Source of the DNA: Heliocidaris tuberculata
Lineage: Eukaryota > Echinodermata > Echinoidea > Camarodonta > Echinometridae
Assembly (NCBI GenBank): GCA_025618425.1
Contig: CM046836.1
Location: 27,298,790 to 27,362,789, forward strand
Length of the DNA: 64,000 nt
Direction of reading: 5' to 3'
This document shows, piece after piece, positions 35,801-45,757 of the stretch. The notes below the pieces were generated by a model. The model was given only the letters and a program-made list of their open reading frames with translations, did no database searches and had not been told where the DNA came from. A program made the translations under genes and the position numbers. Position 1 is the first letter of the stretch, and each line of letters starts with the position of its first letter.

Positions 35801-36437
35801 GCTTTCAGGGTCGTCTGTCCATGTGAATCGCTTCGAGGACTGCCAGTAGGTGTAGAAAGTCCATCACTCTTCTTGCTCTTCCTCCTACCACCTCTTGTTC
35901 CACGCCGTGTAGCAGGCTTCCTGTAGATGCCCAATTCCTTGATGTGTGTCCATACATCATGAGGCAGCTTCAAATCACAGTTCAAATCAAGAAGCTCTGA
36001 TCTTGTCAGACCCATTATATTGGTGTCCACTGAGAACAATGGATGAATGGGTTCACTTGGCCATGAATAACATTGAAATAGGATTATCAGTGCTAGACAC
36101 AATAAAAGTGCTCTGGTATAAGTCCAAAGCTTCTCAATAGTGTAGTTGTACATAGAATACATGGAAGCCATGGGCAGAGCAAACCAAGCAAGACTGAACT
36201 GACAAGTACCAAAAAATTAATCATATAACTACAACAAAACTAGAGCATAACACCTTACCAAAATTGTCTTGCAAGGTCAGTATGTTATGATACACAAGAT
36301 GTCACAAAAGATAAACAGTAATGATCTCCTAAACACTCTAATTAAACAGATACCAGGAGAGCAAGTAAAAGTGCTGCCTGTGAGGCGCTCAAGCTCAAAC
36401 ATATCTGACGGGAATGTCGAGAAAAGTTTTTTTTTCC
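32875..36437 (-). mobile_element. CR1/L2-group non-LTR retrotransposon, probably near full length
   Basis: On the minus strand: possible 5' leader (36172-36437), an intact ORF2-type frame (32962-36171), a short 3' UTR with GGCGCTATATAAATCCAATT, and an (ATT)n tail at 32875-32896. This type of 3' end is typical of CR1/L2/Rex-like LINEs. The 5' limit is set arbitrarily at the neighbouring TTAA element. No separate ORF1 was found. The intact frame suggests a recent insertion. Confidence 0.75.
32962..36171 (-). CDS. Retrotransposon endonuclease/reverse transcriptase, 1069 aa
   Basis: Polyprotein of a non-LTR element: it nicks target DNA and reverse-transcribes its own RNA. The order is an N-terminal leader with a hydrophobic stretch (about 16-38) and a basic linker (88-107). 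The AP endonuclease follows at about 122-335, with WNSQSIRNKSD, TETWL at 154-158, GDFNFHMD at 263-270, GHTLDLII, and SDHS at 327-330. The reverse transcriptase runs from about 560, with SYRPKS.. at 625, LDLSSAFD at 699-706 (motif A Asp), GIPQGS at 757-762, and YADD at 790-793. The C-terminal region has the Cys-bearing RLQRLQNKCARLI and ends LPASLRNS..IFKKHLKTYLYN. All catalytic residues I can check are present. One oddity is PKSFFSNIPFL where the family usually reads PISNLPFL or PVSNLPFL. The first ATG of the open frame is used as the start; an internal start is possible because the leader is atypical. Confidence 0.92.
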   Translation of the reverse strand: MASMYSMYNYTIEKLWTYTRALLLCLALIILFQCYSWPSEPIHPLFSVDTNIMGLTRSELLDLNCDLKLPHDVWTHIKELGIYRKPATRRGTRGGRRKSKKSDGLSTPTGSPRSDSHGQTTLKACLWNSQSIRNKSDLLCDSIIDNNYDIIFITETWLKEDDRVILGEICPPGFSALSLPRKTSRRGGGIAAVYDSSLKLKDCSDTLPEASSFEFALFRNPNVNFLVIYRPPSGSVPSSTFFEEFEEVLSCADLLPNRLVVMGDFNFHMDCPSKPEVRNMNSLLTSLGYKQLVQGPTHRLGHTLDLIIVKDSDTLITTCFVDQILHSDHSMIKFDLDLKKLAPSSDIRVLRKFKSIDHEQFSQDLSNRMNSIMDCDSSNIDDLVLRYNEACREVLDAHAPATTRTLSVRVKPSWYTDKVMEARRARRRAERRWRKTKSNTDRRLYIEAQRTVCDVVVSAKKDYYHVRLSSCNTKDMYKTVNELLNVSSNVLPVCTNSSDLAEDFSNYFVSKVSKIRGDIESTVPTKRNVPTVSSNTCEPDSTFSQFDFVSENVLQCMISKCPSKSCTLDPMPTWLVKKHLPVLLPVLLRIVNLSLSTGVFPERLRSSIITPVLKKSSLDKNDLGSYRPKSFFSNIPFLGKLIEKAVSKQVSDFVNRNDLLDPMQSAYRVAHSTETALIRLQNDVLCAIDNRQAVFLLMLDLSSAFDTVDHTILSHRLADDFGLRDNVLSWFKSYLSNRSCRVHVNGSFSSDKRLEFGIPQGSIVGPQLFTYYIRCIGNIISQHSVQYHVYADDIQMFTIFDPTKPGDAACAYYRISKCLEDIQSWLVSNKLKLNSSKTEFFIAASSTDLNRFNDLSFSIDDLDIPMSSTIKDLGVVFDKEMKMSDHVTNLCRTLNWQIYNLNRIRGYLNKDTCHNVVRALVLSRLDYGGCLLGVISKQDLGRLQRLQNKCARLICQKPKWSHVTPLLNELHWLPVSKRIQYRILVQTYKSLSTTLPQYISSLFQQQRTSYSLRSTSAPSYVIPKSRKQAGFKSFQSLAPQLWNRLPASLRNSTSLDIFKKHLKTYLYNS

Positions 36438-36949
36438 TTAAAGGGATTGATTAACTTTGCCCAGGATTGAATTTTTTTTTATTGTTCCAGCTAATGCTGT
36501 AATCATAATTGCAAACCTTTAGGTCAGACAGAAATCGCCTGAGTTTTATAAGCTGATCGGTCGTTTATATATCAAGATATTTACGATTGAATATTGATGT
36601 CGGGATAGAGTACCACCGAACCCTAAAGAACTCTTACGGTTGGCATACCTCGCTATATCACATAATACCGTACGGGCTGGAAACCCGCTCTGAAATCGCC
36701 AAGCGCCGGTGCTTGGTTTTTGTGACTGCAGCGCAGCGAAGAAGCCGATCGACTTGCGCTAGCGATCGCTAGCTTTTTTCTCTTTTTTAGGATAGTAAAC
36801 GGGTTCCATTTTCTCTCATACTTTCACATATCCTTAACTAGAGGGGCCGTCAAAGGCGGCAGACCCACGCCTTGGCGGTGCTACAGAGTAGTTGCAATAC
36901 TATACTATGGGGTCAAAACTGAAATCTACATTGGGTGATTTCACGCTCG

Positions 36950-37225
36950 GTGTTGGTGTTTGTGGTTAGTGTTTATTTTGCCGCGAAATAATAATCTAAC
37001 ACCGACTATGAAATGAGAAAAAAATCAGTCGGTGTTAGGTGTTGACCTCTGATTTTCTGACGTAGTTCCGGTTGCCGGTGTTTAATTTTTGTCAGATGTT
37101 GTCTGCTGAACCGAGCTCGGCAGCCGGTGTTTAATTTCATGTACAAAATTCCGTTCACTAACACTATACCCTAGGGATTAAGAAACTTTCATTTCACGTT
37201 CGGTGTTGGTGCTGGTGTTGCTACT
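36950..37225 (+). repeat. Cluster of CGGTGTT motifs
   Basis: At least seven GGTGTT copies, mostly CGGTGTT or TCGGTGTTGG, spread over 275 bp inside the TTAA element. Spacing is irregular. Confidence 0.4.
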
Positions 37226-37869
37226 TGTATGCTAGATACGGGAAATTTGGGGGATTATTAGCCGTGAGAAATAAAGTCAGTAGGCATCATTCGAAGTGTA
37301 ATTTTACAGGTGTTATGAGGTAGTATGTTCATATAGGTCTGAAATTAAATCTAGGCCAACATTTAGTCCAACGTTCGATCTAGAGCACACGGAAAGGAAC
37401 TAGATCTACCTTTGCTTTTTAAGGGGGCGGAATGAGTGAATAAAAAATCCTACCTAGTTTTTTTTTCCAGATAGATTTGATAAATATGATGTTCGATATT
37501 CCGTAGTAAAAGACCCAGAGAATCCACATTATTAACTAGGATGAGTTCTAAATCAACAATCACAATGCAAAAGTAATGAAACTTCACGGCTAATCTGAGC
37601 CGATGCCCGAAATTTGGCCGTGTGCCATGTACGCGCTGGGCCGTCCGATCCGGCGTCTAGCTGCATTAGCTACCGCAGCATTTTCTGCTGCAAGTGAGAA
37701 ACTCGAGAGAAATTAAATCTAAACTTACTGTTCCTATCAATACTATCCATTTCTGTGAAGTTTCTTACCAGTCTCTAGATCAAATAAGGATTGCTTTTAG
37801 AATCACCGGACTACTCGGGCAATTTTACGATATTCTAGACTAATAATTCAGTAGTTAAAAACATTTTTT

Positions 37870-38048
37870 TCTTCTTCGTTGAGAATGGTGCTGACGCCAT
37901 TACCAGTGTGACTCTATAGTTCACCGCTAGCGCTTCGCACGTATACACCGCTGTTCAGATTTAAGGAGCCGATACCGATATCCCAACAAAGCGCATCGAT
38001 AGCTTAACACTTACGTAATGGCGTCAGCACCATTCTCAGCAAAGAAGA
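37870..38048. mobile_element. Nested MITE, about 179 bp
   Basis: 34-base inverted termini at 37870-37903 and 38015-38048, sharing GAGAATGGTGCTGACGCCAT with two differences outside that core. It lies inside the TTAA element. The target duplication is unclear. Confidence 0.75.
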
Positions 38049-38187
38049 CTAGAAGGTCACACAGAATTTGCAGGGATCAACCAATCATCACCAAAATTTA
38101 ATCGATTCTTTCCTGTCACTATCCAAACAATCCCTGAAAATTTGGTGCAAATCCGTTCACCCGTTCTCTAGTTATCTTGTACACAAA

Positions 38188-38236
38188 CAAACAAAACAAA
38201 CAAACAAACAAACAAACAAACATACATACAAACAAA
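38188..38236 (+). repeat. (CAAA)n microsatellite
   Basis: Runs of CAAA with CATA interruptions. They follow AAATCCGTTCACCCGTTCTC and precede GATTTCATCGGCGTGGGTAA, flanks that look like a dispersed repeat. Confidence 0.85.
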
Positions 38237-38589
38237 CGGAACCCTTTACATAACCCTGCCGATTTCATCGGCGTGGGTAATTATATATGTAGTTAGAGGA
38301 TTGCACAAATTCACTGGAATTTGAGATGATTTCACAATTTTTCACAAAGTTAATCAATCCCTTTAAATAAAATGCTATCTTTATTTTTGTAAGTCAAAAT
38401 ATTTCATTTGATATAATATTTTATGCAAATTATAGGGATTATAGACCATAATGTAAATTTATAGGCCTTATTCTGTTAAAAGTCAAGACAGGAACTGCTT
38501 TATTAAAATGAGATTGCGTGCGAGCAATTCCTTATATAAATATAAAGATTAATTAAGAATGGCTTATCCAGGATTCTCTTATTCTTATT

Positions 38590-39127
38590 GGTGGCGTATC
38601 CACGAATGCATGGGCCCAGTGGCGTAGCTAGGATTTTTTACAAGGGGGGGGGGGGGGCAAATTGAGCTTGAAGGGAGACCCGTATTTTTGTCTTCTCTTG
38701 CCAGCGCTCCAAAACTCGCTCAGTGGGGGTGGGGGGGGGGGGGTGTTATCAGATTTTTTCCTCCATAATTCTCTGACAAGCAAGCAAGCAACAAAAAACA
38801 AAACAAAAAAAAAAATCGAGGAAAATTTGTCAGGGGGGGGCACTCTGCCCCCTGCCCCCCCCCTCAGCTACGCTAGTGCACGGGCCCCTACGTGCCAGCC
38901 AAAACCAAATCTGACATATCTTAGTTACACATCGAGTAAAAGGAAATGTGTGCCCCCTCCCCCCCCCCCCCCCCCCCCCGACACAGAAGGAACATGAAAA
39001 ATGTGGCAACTTTTTTTTTTCTTTGCTTTTCCCAAAATTCAGAATAGAAGGCTTCTGATGATTTTTTGTTCGTCAGGCGTGAGCCCCCCCCCCCCTCCCC
39101 TCCCCCTGCATTCCTGGATACGCCACC
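38590..39127. mobile_element. Outer foldback with GGTGGCGTATCC termini
   Basis: 21-base inverted termini at 38590-38610 and 39107-39127 with one mismatch (GGTGGCGTATCCACGAATGC / ..CCAGGAATGC). The interior is mostly dG/dC runs plus a second inserted element. No coding. Confidence 0.75.
38618..38877. mobile_element. Inner poly-G element nested in the outer foldback
   Basis: Starts AGTGGCGTAGCTAGGATTTT and ends CAGCTACGCTAGT. It is flanked by GCATGGGCCC (38608-38617) and GCACGGGCCC (38878-38887), a probable 10-bp target duplication with one change. It contains two dG runs. Confidence 0.6.
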
Positions 39128-40013
39128 AGCATAAATAACAGAAGGGTGAATTATTTGTAATAGTTTGCTGTAGTAGTTTGAGACGACAGGAGAAGAAAAC
39201 AGTTGATAGGGGCTTGCGCCGAAGCCCTCACCAGCGCAATAGGGCCTAATGGCTACCAATTGTATGAAAAGGGGGAAAAAGCGGCCTCCGTATTTTGAAT
39301 TGAATTAACTAGTAACCAACAATAGCAGCTGATGATATAATTTATTTATTACCAGTCCTATTCTGTAGGAATATTCCATTCCTTTTGCCCCCCCCCTCCC
39401 CAGCTCTCTTTGTCTCTCTCTCTCCCCCTTCCCTCCCCCTCTCACAGGCTTTCATTTTCTCATACTCTCTTATTCTCTCTTACAAGCGATCTGTACAAAA
39501 TATGACGTCAATAGAAATGAGGACAAAATAATGATCTCTTATTGTTGTTGTTTTTTTCTTCTTCAATCTCTACATTTAATAAGGTCGACCACTAACACCA
39601 TGCAATCCCATTCTTCACATCTATGACAGAATGGCAGGGGCGGATTCAGGGGGGGGGGGCGAATCGGCCGCGGCCCCCTTTTGAATCCCAACTGGCATAC
39701 CTTAAGTACACAACACACACACCAAAAAAAGCCTCCTTAATTGTGTACTTTCCCGGCTTTGTGCCCCCTCTTTACAAAATCCCGGCCCGTGCGCCACCCC
39801 TTTTGAAAGAATATTATACATCATTGTGCCCCCCTTTTAGAACTGACAACTTTTATTTATTTTGTTTATTATTATTATTTTTTTTTTTTTGGTTGTCAGA
39901 GAATTATGGAGGAAAACTGGACCCTATAAAATCTGACAACCCCCCCCCCCCCCCCCCCCACTGAGCGACTTTTGGAGTGGCGAGAAGAAGAAAAATATCT
40001 TACTACGCCTTAC

Positions 40014-40044
<31 letters not shown>

Positions 40045-40186
40045 ACTGAGCGACTTCTGGAATGGCGAGAAGAAAGAAATTTTCGCCTTTTCGGCTAAAA
40101 ATCATAGTCTTTATCACATCCCACTGGATTTATCGTCAATTACCCAAACAAATTTTGGGGCTCAGTTTTTCCCAAACTGTTCCAAA
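39128..40186. other. Poly-G-family fragments, no gene
   Basis: GGCGGATTCAGGGGGG at 39637 starts another family fragment. CTGAGCGACTTTTGGAGTGG (39960) and CTGAGCGACTTCTGGAATGG (40046) are a direct duplication with dC runs upstream of each. The frames here are low complexity. Confidence 0.45.
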
Positions 40187-40325
40187 ATGTCGAAAATGGC
40201 AGCGAAAATTAATATTGATGATACAGTTATTCCGTTAAAACGAAAAATGTGTTTCATATGGCATCATAGAATTTATGAAATTGAGAAAACCCGAGGATGC
40301 TTTTGCGATGTACGAATCTCGATTT
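40187..40325 (+). CDS. Candidate first coding exon, unknown product
   Basis: ATG in a reasonable context (TCCAAAATGTCG) opens 46 codons, starting MSKMAAKINIDDTVIPLKRK and containing CFIWHHRIYEIEK and GCFC. It ends at a strong donor, T|GTAAGTAAC, in phase 1. The composition is not repetitive. No matching downstream exon was found, so this may be chance. No family recognised. Confidence 0.25.
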
Positions 40326-41023
40326 GTAAGTAACAGGATACCATAATTGACGAATTGTAAAATTCATTCAATTAAGAGAAAATGATTGAATTAAGATATT
40401 TTATGACCCTATTTTTAATATTTATTTAAAAAAAAAGAAATACATGTAATATTATCTATATCAATGCTTTGCTTGAAAAGGGGAAAATAAACGGAAAATA
40501 CATACATCACAAATTGTCATCATTCACATGGGTCTGTAGACACAGACTGTTCCGTTTTCGATGCCACTTCTATAATATAAATCTAATTTACTTGTCAGGG
40601 TGTCAAGACGCCAAAAAACATTGTGCGTCTGTACAATATTATAATATCAATATTGATTTAAAAAAAAACAACAACACTATTTGATAAAGGAAAGTGCTTG
40701 GAAATCAGAAAGTGATTTTTCTCTAAGTTTACAGTTTTCATTTTTTCGCAGCCCATAGACTAACTAAAAGCTGGATTGTGATGGCGTTCTAAAAAGATAT
40801 GACAGGTTTGGAGCACCGACAAGTCACTTGTCAGGGAAGTTGTCGCTGGTCTTGGCAAAGATGGCTTTGTGAAACATTTAGCGGACAAGTTGAGCGACAG
40901 CGTCGAGATGTCGCTGATCTTGTCGTTATGACGTTTGATGAAACGACCCCCAGAGCATCTAGAGTTCACTCTGGTCCCTAACACGGTCCAAACCAGAAAA
41001 TCTAACACAACACAAGCCCGTAC

Positions 41024-41027
<4 letters not shown>
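40326..41027. other. No gene recognised
   Basis: Contains a stretch (40795-40985) rich in GTCGCTG/CAGCGAC words able to form hairpins (GACAAGTCACTTGTC), but no supported frame. Confidence 0.35.
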
Positions 41028-41028
<1 letters not shown>

Positions 41029-41060
<32 letters not shown>

Positions 41061-41190
41061 GGAGATATGTGCGGGAAGCGCGAAGTCCCTTGCGGTCGGG
41101 ATCCAGGGCCTGCTTAAGGGCCCTGGAAGCTAAGCTCAGGGGTTTTAGATGCTCTCTGGTGCAATCTCTGCCTTATTTCAGAGCATTTTA
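41029..41190 (-). repeat. Dispersed repeat with long T run
   Basis: A T run of about 30 is followed by GCGCGAAGTCCCTTGCGGTC and a hairpin (CCAGGGCC..GGGCCCTGG). Read on the minus strand this looks like a retroposed repeat ending in poly(A). Family not identified. Confidence 0.4.
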
Positions 41191-41372
41191 ACCAAATTTC
41201 TGACCAATACAGTACAAATAATTTTATTTCCAAAACTTCAAAATCATGGGGAGACCAGCTCACATATGATTGTACAGTTCACCACTTTATTGGATATAAA
41301 AGTCGAACAAAGAAAAAGAATATACTAGTTACAATTACTATATTACTCAAAGTCTACCGTAACTAACAGCCA

Positions 41373-42110
41373 GGGGCGTCGCTAGAACATTTTGAAGGGG
41401 GGGGGGTTGTGACACCCAAATTTGCCTACTAATTTTTAGGGTGTGAAATTTGCCGACAAAAATACTGCACCCTAATCCCCCCCCCCCACACACACACATA
41501 CAAATAATAATAAAAGAAAATCGCAGATGTAGAGATCTTGATCATAAAATTTGCGAGGGAGCAAAAAATGTACGGAAGAAAATGCACAGAAGTTATATAA
41601 TTATCTGGGAACCTCCTTGCTCAAACATGTGGATATTCTGGCACCTCGCTGCCCGAAAATATTAAGTGGTGGTTGCCCGAGTATCGGAACTTGGAAAATT
41701 CTTCGGGGGGGGGGGGGGGGGGGGGGTTGAGGGGGCTGCATCCCAGTGCTGAAGGGGACGCCATTTGCCCGAATATCCACTTTTCAATTTCTAAACGTTT
41801 GCGAGCGCAGCGAGAGAGCAACATTTTTTTTTTGTTGTTTTTTTTTGTTTTTTTTTGTTGTTTTTTTTTGGGGGGGGTGAAAATGTACAGAAGTTACATA
41901 CACAAGTTACATAATATTATCATCTGAGAACCTTGCTTCCCAAATATTGGATATTCTGGCACCTTGCTGCCTGAATATGAATATCGGAACTTTAAAAATC
42001 CGCGGGGCGGGGGAGGGGGGCTACAGCCCATTGCCGAAGGGGGATGCCTTTTGTCCGAATATTAAAATTCCAGTGTTCTTGAGAGCGAGCGAAACGAGTA
42101 AGCAAAAAGA
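41373..42110. repeat. Rearranged copy of modules from the 276-3848 foldback
   Basis: GGCGTCGCTAGAACATTTTG plus a dG run, GTGACACCCAAATTTGCC, and AAAAGAAAATCGCAGATGTAG parallel 650-830. TTATCTGGGAACCT.. and GGATATTCTGGCACCT.. parallel the complement of 1150-1230. CCATTGCCGAAGGGGG..GTCCGAATATTAAAATTCCAG parallels 2530-2580. Module order differs, so it is a related member, not a duplicate. Confidence 0.7.
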
Positions 42111-42296
42111 TTGGTCAGTTTTCCCTTCTTTTTCTTCCCTTCCCTTTTCTTTTCCGTCTTTTCTTTCTGTTTTTGTTTTCCTTTCCTTTCGCTTTTCTTT
42201 TTTTCTTTTCTTTTTCTTCTACTTTCTCTTTTCTCCTTTTCCTTTTCTCTTTCCTTTCCCTCTATTTTTTTCTTTCAATGTTTGCAAATTTTCTTA
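42111..42296 (+). repeat. Polypyrimidine tract
   Basis: C/T-only except a few bases, equivalent to the 2605-2800 tract in the giant foldback. Confidence 0.85.
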
Positions 42297-42303
42297 GCTC
42301 TTT

Positions 42304-42957
42304 TCAACCACAAAAATGACCCTTCCTCTCCCTTTCTTTTCCTAAGGGGGGTTCGCACGCACCCCGCGAACCCCTAGTTTGTACGGTACTGCAACGCATA
42401 GTCTGACCCACGACAATATTGTAATCGTAAACATTATCACTCAATTCTGTGATTTTGCATTGTGTGGCATTTGTGATATTTTCACAGAACTTTTGCAAAA
42501 GGAAAAGTAAAGAACAAGAGTGTAGAGCTCCGCAACGATACGGCGTACAGTTGTAGCACCATAGGTTAGAACCATGGTTTGCACACAACAAAAGGCCCTC
42601 TACGGTCCTCCTGGTGTCGAATTCGGCGACACGCCATCTTCGGCTTGTAGTAGTAAGGGCGAGGTGGCGTAATGGGAAGAATCCCTTTCTAGAAGAGTTG
42701 AGACAACTTATGATTTGAATGACATTTTTTTTTTCACTATAAGGCAACACTGTCATTCGAGTGCGATGAGCACCTGTATGTTGCATAGAAATGATTCGAT
42801 CGCCATTTTGTTTTCGAAAACATCGGACGTCCATGTCGTCACTCTTTCTATAAAGGACTCTGGTAATGGGGAGATTGCTCCTTAAAATGAAACTGGCTAG
42901 ATTCTGGGCTAGAGTGCCCAGACTGTAGTCTGGGAGACACGCCCTCATGTCACTCAC
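42304..42957 (-). CDS. Orphan open frame, 217 codons
   Basis: An uninterrupted minus-strand frame of mixed composition, starting MSDMRACLPDYSLGTLAQNL and with several Cys in its C-terminal half (LWCYNCTPYRCGALHSC). I do not recognise a domain, and there is no signal peptide. The last part runs into repeat sequence near 42340. The length is beyond most chance frames here, but coding status is unproven. It could be part of an LTR-like repeat, since ATTATTAAAGCTGTTTCATA (about 43123) downstream resembles retroelement LTR ends. Confidence 0.25.
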   Translation of the reverse strand: MSDMRACLPDYSLGTLAQNLASFILRSNLPITRVLYRKSDDMDVRCFRKQNGDRIISMQHTGAHRTRMTVLPYSEKKNVIQIISCLNSSRKGFFPLRHLALTTTSRRWRVAEFDTRRTVEGLLLCANHGSNLWCYNCTPYRCGALHSCSLLFLLQKFCENITNATQCKITELSDNVYDYNIVVGQTMRCSTVQTRGSRGACEPPLGKERERKGHFCG

Positions 42958-44943
42958 ACTATCATGTTCGTAACATGGTCATGGAATATACGTATATCAA
43001 TGCCTTAGCAAGTCACCTGTATGTTGAACTTTGCAAATACTGGTTATGTAGAAGTCATTTTTCTTATAATGTACATGTAGAGAACCTCTCGGCCGCTGTT
43101 TGTATCTGACAAGAGAAAGACTATTATTAAAGCTGTTTCATACACTTGTGTGGGCGTGTCTCCTTTTTGACGTAAGTTTATCAAACTTCACTTTAGTGTA
43201 TGTGTAGGAGAGGGATTCGGTTGAGCCAGAGTCTCAGCGGAACATATTACCGAACGAAACAGCCTTTCATCTTGGTCTAGTTTTGTAAGTACCTCGTTTA
43301 AAGACCGGGTGTCATAATTTCACTCTCTTTTTCAAGGTTTTCTCACTTTTCTCCATTTATTATCATTGCATTTTCATTCTATTTTCTTTACAAAAGATTA
43401 GCAGGTGGAGAGGGAACAGTTGCTGGAGTACGAGGCGATGCACTCATTCATTTTTATTCTATTTTAATTCTGCTTTAATTCATTCATTTATTTATTTATT
43501 TTCTATTGGTTTTCCACAAACATCTATATCTTTTATTCATTTATTTTTTAATAGTACACAATGAAATTTAAGAAAGGAACATAACAAACATATGAATTGA
43601 AGCCTAGATATAACAGAACATCATTTAATGGACGTGGTTATGGTTTGCACTGATAAAAGCAATAATTGATATAATCTTTTTAAAAAAGTAATTTTAAAGG
43701 AAAACATGAATCAACTCTTGGTCGAGAGAGAACTTAAATATACTTTTATTGTGAGGGAAGTCACACTAAATTTTAGAAGACATTTTAGAAGACAACTGAA
43801 AATTCTTTTACGGCTGCTGCGGCTATTTCATGCAGGGGGTAATAAAGAAAATGTAACCTTATTTATGAAAAGGGGTTTTAACACTTACCCTAATTGTTCA
43901 TTGTTAGATGATTAAAAAAGGGGGGAAGATTGTCGCCCATGCTTAGGTGCATGAATTTTCTCGTTGAAAGTAGGCCTATACAACCCTTCAGGTATTTTCC
44001 CAAACTTGTGTGGCTTTGGGAAATCTATAGAATGGACTCCATTCTTTAGTATTTACAAGTAGTATACAGGACAATAAGGTCTACTACGATGGACACAAGA
44101 AGGAAATGAAATTCGATATTAGCCTTATTGCGAGGATATCATAAACAAAACATGTGGGTTAATTACTTGTGTGTTAAAGGGCACGTGTCATCGAAATGCA
44201 AGTTGATTCTTGTTGGTGTGCAGTCCTACATACATCTCATATTTTGATATTTAAACTTCTAAATAATTATGTTTAATAGATTTTTAAATATTTTTTGAAA
44301 TAATTTTCTAAAACCTGCTAAGCCCCACCCTAAAAGAATCATCCAGATCACTTTCCCCCTGTGACATCATCTGTCAATCATCAGAGAGCTAATTGCGATT
44401 TTTGCAAGTGAGAGTGTTGTATTTAACTTTGTCAAAACCGACACGTTACAATACAACATACAGTACCAACATAGGGGTTGCTATGTCAGACATGCTGTAG
44501 CATCAGCAGGAAACAAAGGCAATGAGGAGGTATTGTATGAAAGCATGCAAGTCCATTATTAGTGTGTGCTGAGCTGGGGGGGGGGGGGGGACCACTGTCT
44601 ATTAATCATAAAGATATATATTTGTTCAATTGTGTCAGTACACTCTGGTAGCGAAATCGGATGCTGCTAAGACTTAAAGTCCATGCATAACAATTACAAT
44701 TTCAACATAAACGGCGGCTATTATGGATTCTATGTTTGGTTTCATATTTCAGAGATATGCTGGGCCCATATACCTTAACAACTAAATATGATACATTCCA
44801 TTTCTCTTAAAGCTACAATGATTACTCATATTAAGTAGAGTAGGGTTGTACGCAGCCAAGGGGACAGAGTTCCCAAAACTGAGCTGTGTTTCAAGAAATT
44901 TTCAGTTATAGACTGGGATTTTACGTGTGTGGCAAGCTTAAAA
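42958..44943. other. No gene recognised
   Basis: AT-rich with a dG run at 44577-44590. A 69-codon frame at 43706-43912 (basic, RRHFRRQLKILLRLLRLF) has no recognised domain. Confidence 0.35.
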
Positions 44944-45570
44944 ATGTCTGATGGACCGTTGCAGTCATCAATATCAGTGTATCATACACACGCTAAAGCT
45001 CCGTATGTATCGCGATGTCAGTGTATGATATCGCTGCGCTGGTTTTTGACTAGATTGTATGTGAGAAGTTTTCGCTTGGGACGCTTGCTCGGACCGCTGG
45101 CATTTTGCTCAGCGCGCGAGCTCTCCATTGAATTTGAACGTCTGGCCGAAGACAAGCACCACTATGCCGAAAACCGGCTCCAAGACAGCGAAAATGATAT
45201 TAGTATTGCCACGGAAACTCTTTATTTTTTTCGGATTTTTTCTTTGGTTAAAACTGAAAAAAAGAAAGGTCTTGTATTTATAGCCAAATTTATAGCCAAA
45301 TTACGAAATCAATTGCCTGACTTTGACGTAATTCTATCAGCTTTGAAACGTTATTATGAAATGGAAAAATATATATGTCAAACAAATCTTAGAGAAAATA
45401 AAATGGAAAAAAAAATGGTTTCACTTTACGATTTCTTTTTTATTGTGTTGGTAATGTCCCAACACAAATATGAACATACATGTAACTTACGTATAGTGTC
45501 TCATTCTGATATGCCATTTTTGTCATGTTTTTGCCTCTCATTATGTAACTTTATATGCTTTCGACCGTGA
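44944..45570 (+). CDS. Orphan open frame, 208 codons
   Basis: ATG at 44944 opens a 208-codon frame ending at 45570, just before a MITE. It starts MSDGPLQSSISVYHTHAKAP. The middle is acidic (ERLAEDKHHYAENRLQDSEN), and the end is hydrophobic and Cys-rich (PFLSCFCLSLCNFICF). No family recognised and no splice evidence. AT-rich codons in the second half resemble non-coding sequence. Could be chance. Confidence 0.2.
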   Translation: MSDGPLQSSISVYHTHAKAPYVSRCQCMISLRWFLTRLYVRSFRLGRLLGPLAFCSARELSIEFERLAEDKHHYAENRLQDSENDISIATETLYFFRIFSLVKTEKKKGLVFIAKFIAKLRNQLPDFDVILSALKRYYEMEKYICQTNLRENKMEKKMVSLYDFFFIVLVMSQHKYEHTCNLRIVSHSDMPFLSCFCLSLCNFICFRP

Positions 45571-45600
45571 TGATCTGGAATATTATGTTTGTCATATCTG

Positions 45601-45757
45601 GGCCCCGTTGCATAAAACTTACCATTAACGGTAACTTTGCCATCAATGGTAACTCCCATGGAAACCTTGATTTTGATTGGCTGTTGAGTGATGTTACCAT
45701 GGTAGTTACCATTGATAGCAGCGTTACCGTTAATGGTAAGTTTTATGCAACGGGGCC
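45601..45757. mobile_element. MITE, 157 bp, near-perfect hairpin, CTG duplication
   Basis: Perfect inverted termini of about 35 bases beginning GGCCCCGTTGCATAAAACTT, with CTG on both sides. Further internal complementarity (TTACCAT..ATGGTAA words) allows most of it to fold. The 3-bp CWG duplication and GGCC start suggest a PIF/Harbinger-like family. Confidence 0.88.

Larger units (their letters stand above)
36438..38366. mobile_element. TTAA-flanked element with 22-bp perfect inverted termini
   Basis: 36438-36459 and 38345-38366 are perfect inverted copies beginning TTAAAGGGATTGATTAACTT. Both end in TTAA, which would be the target duplication; TTAA insertion is the hallmark of piggyBac and Kolobok. 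The interior (about 1.9 kb) has no long frame, and carries a nested MITE, a (CAAA)n run and scattered CGGTGTT motifs. It directly abuts the LINE on its left. Confidence 0.7.

Noticed and set aside
40795..40985. 60-codon frame in a CAGCGAC/GTCGCTG-rich stretch
   Set aside because: All three frames look equally plausible and hairpin-rich; no domain or splice support.
42958..43200. Solo LTR suggested by ATTATTAAAGCTGTTTCATA
   Set aside because: No TG..CA ends, target duplication, primer-binding site or second copy could be defined.
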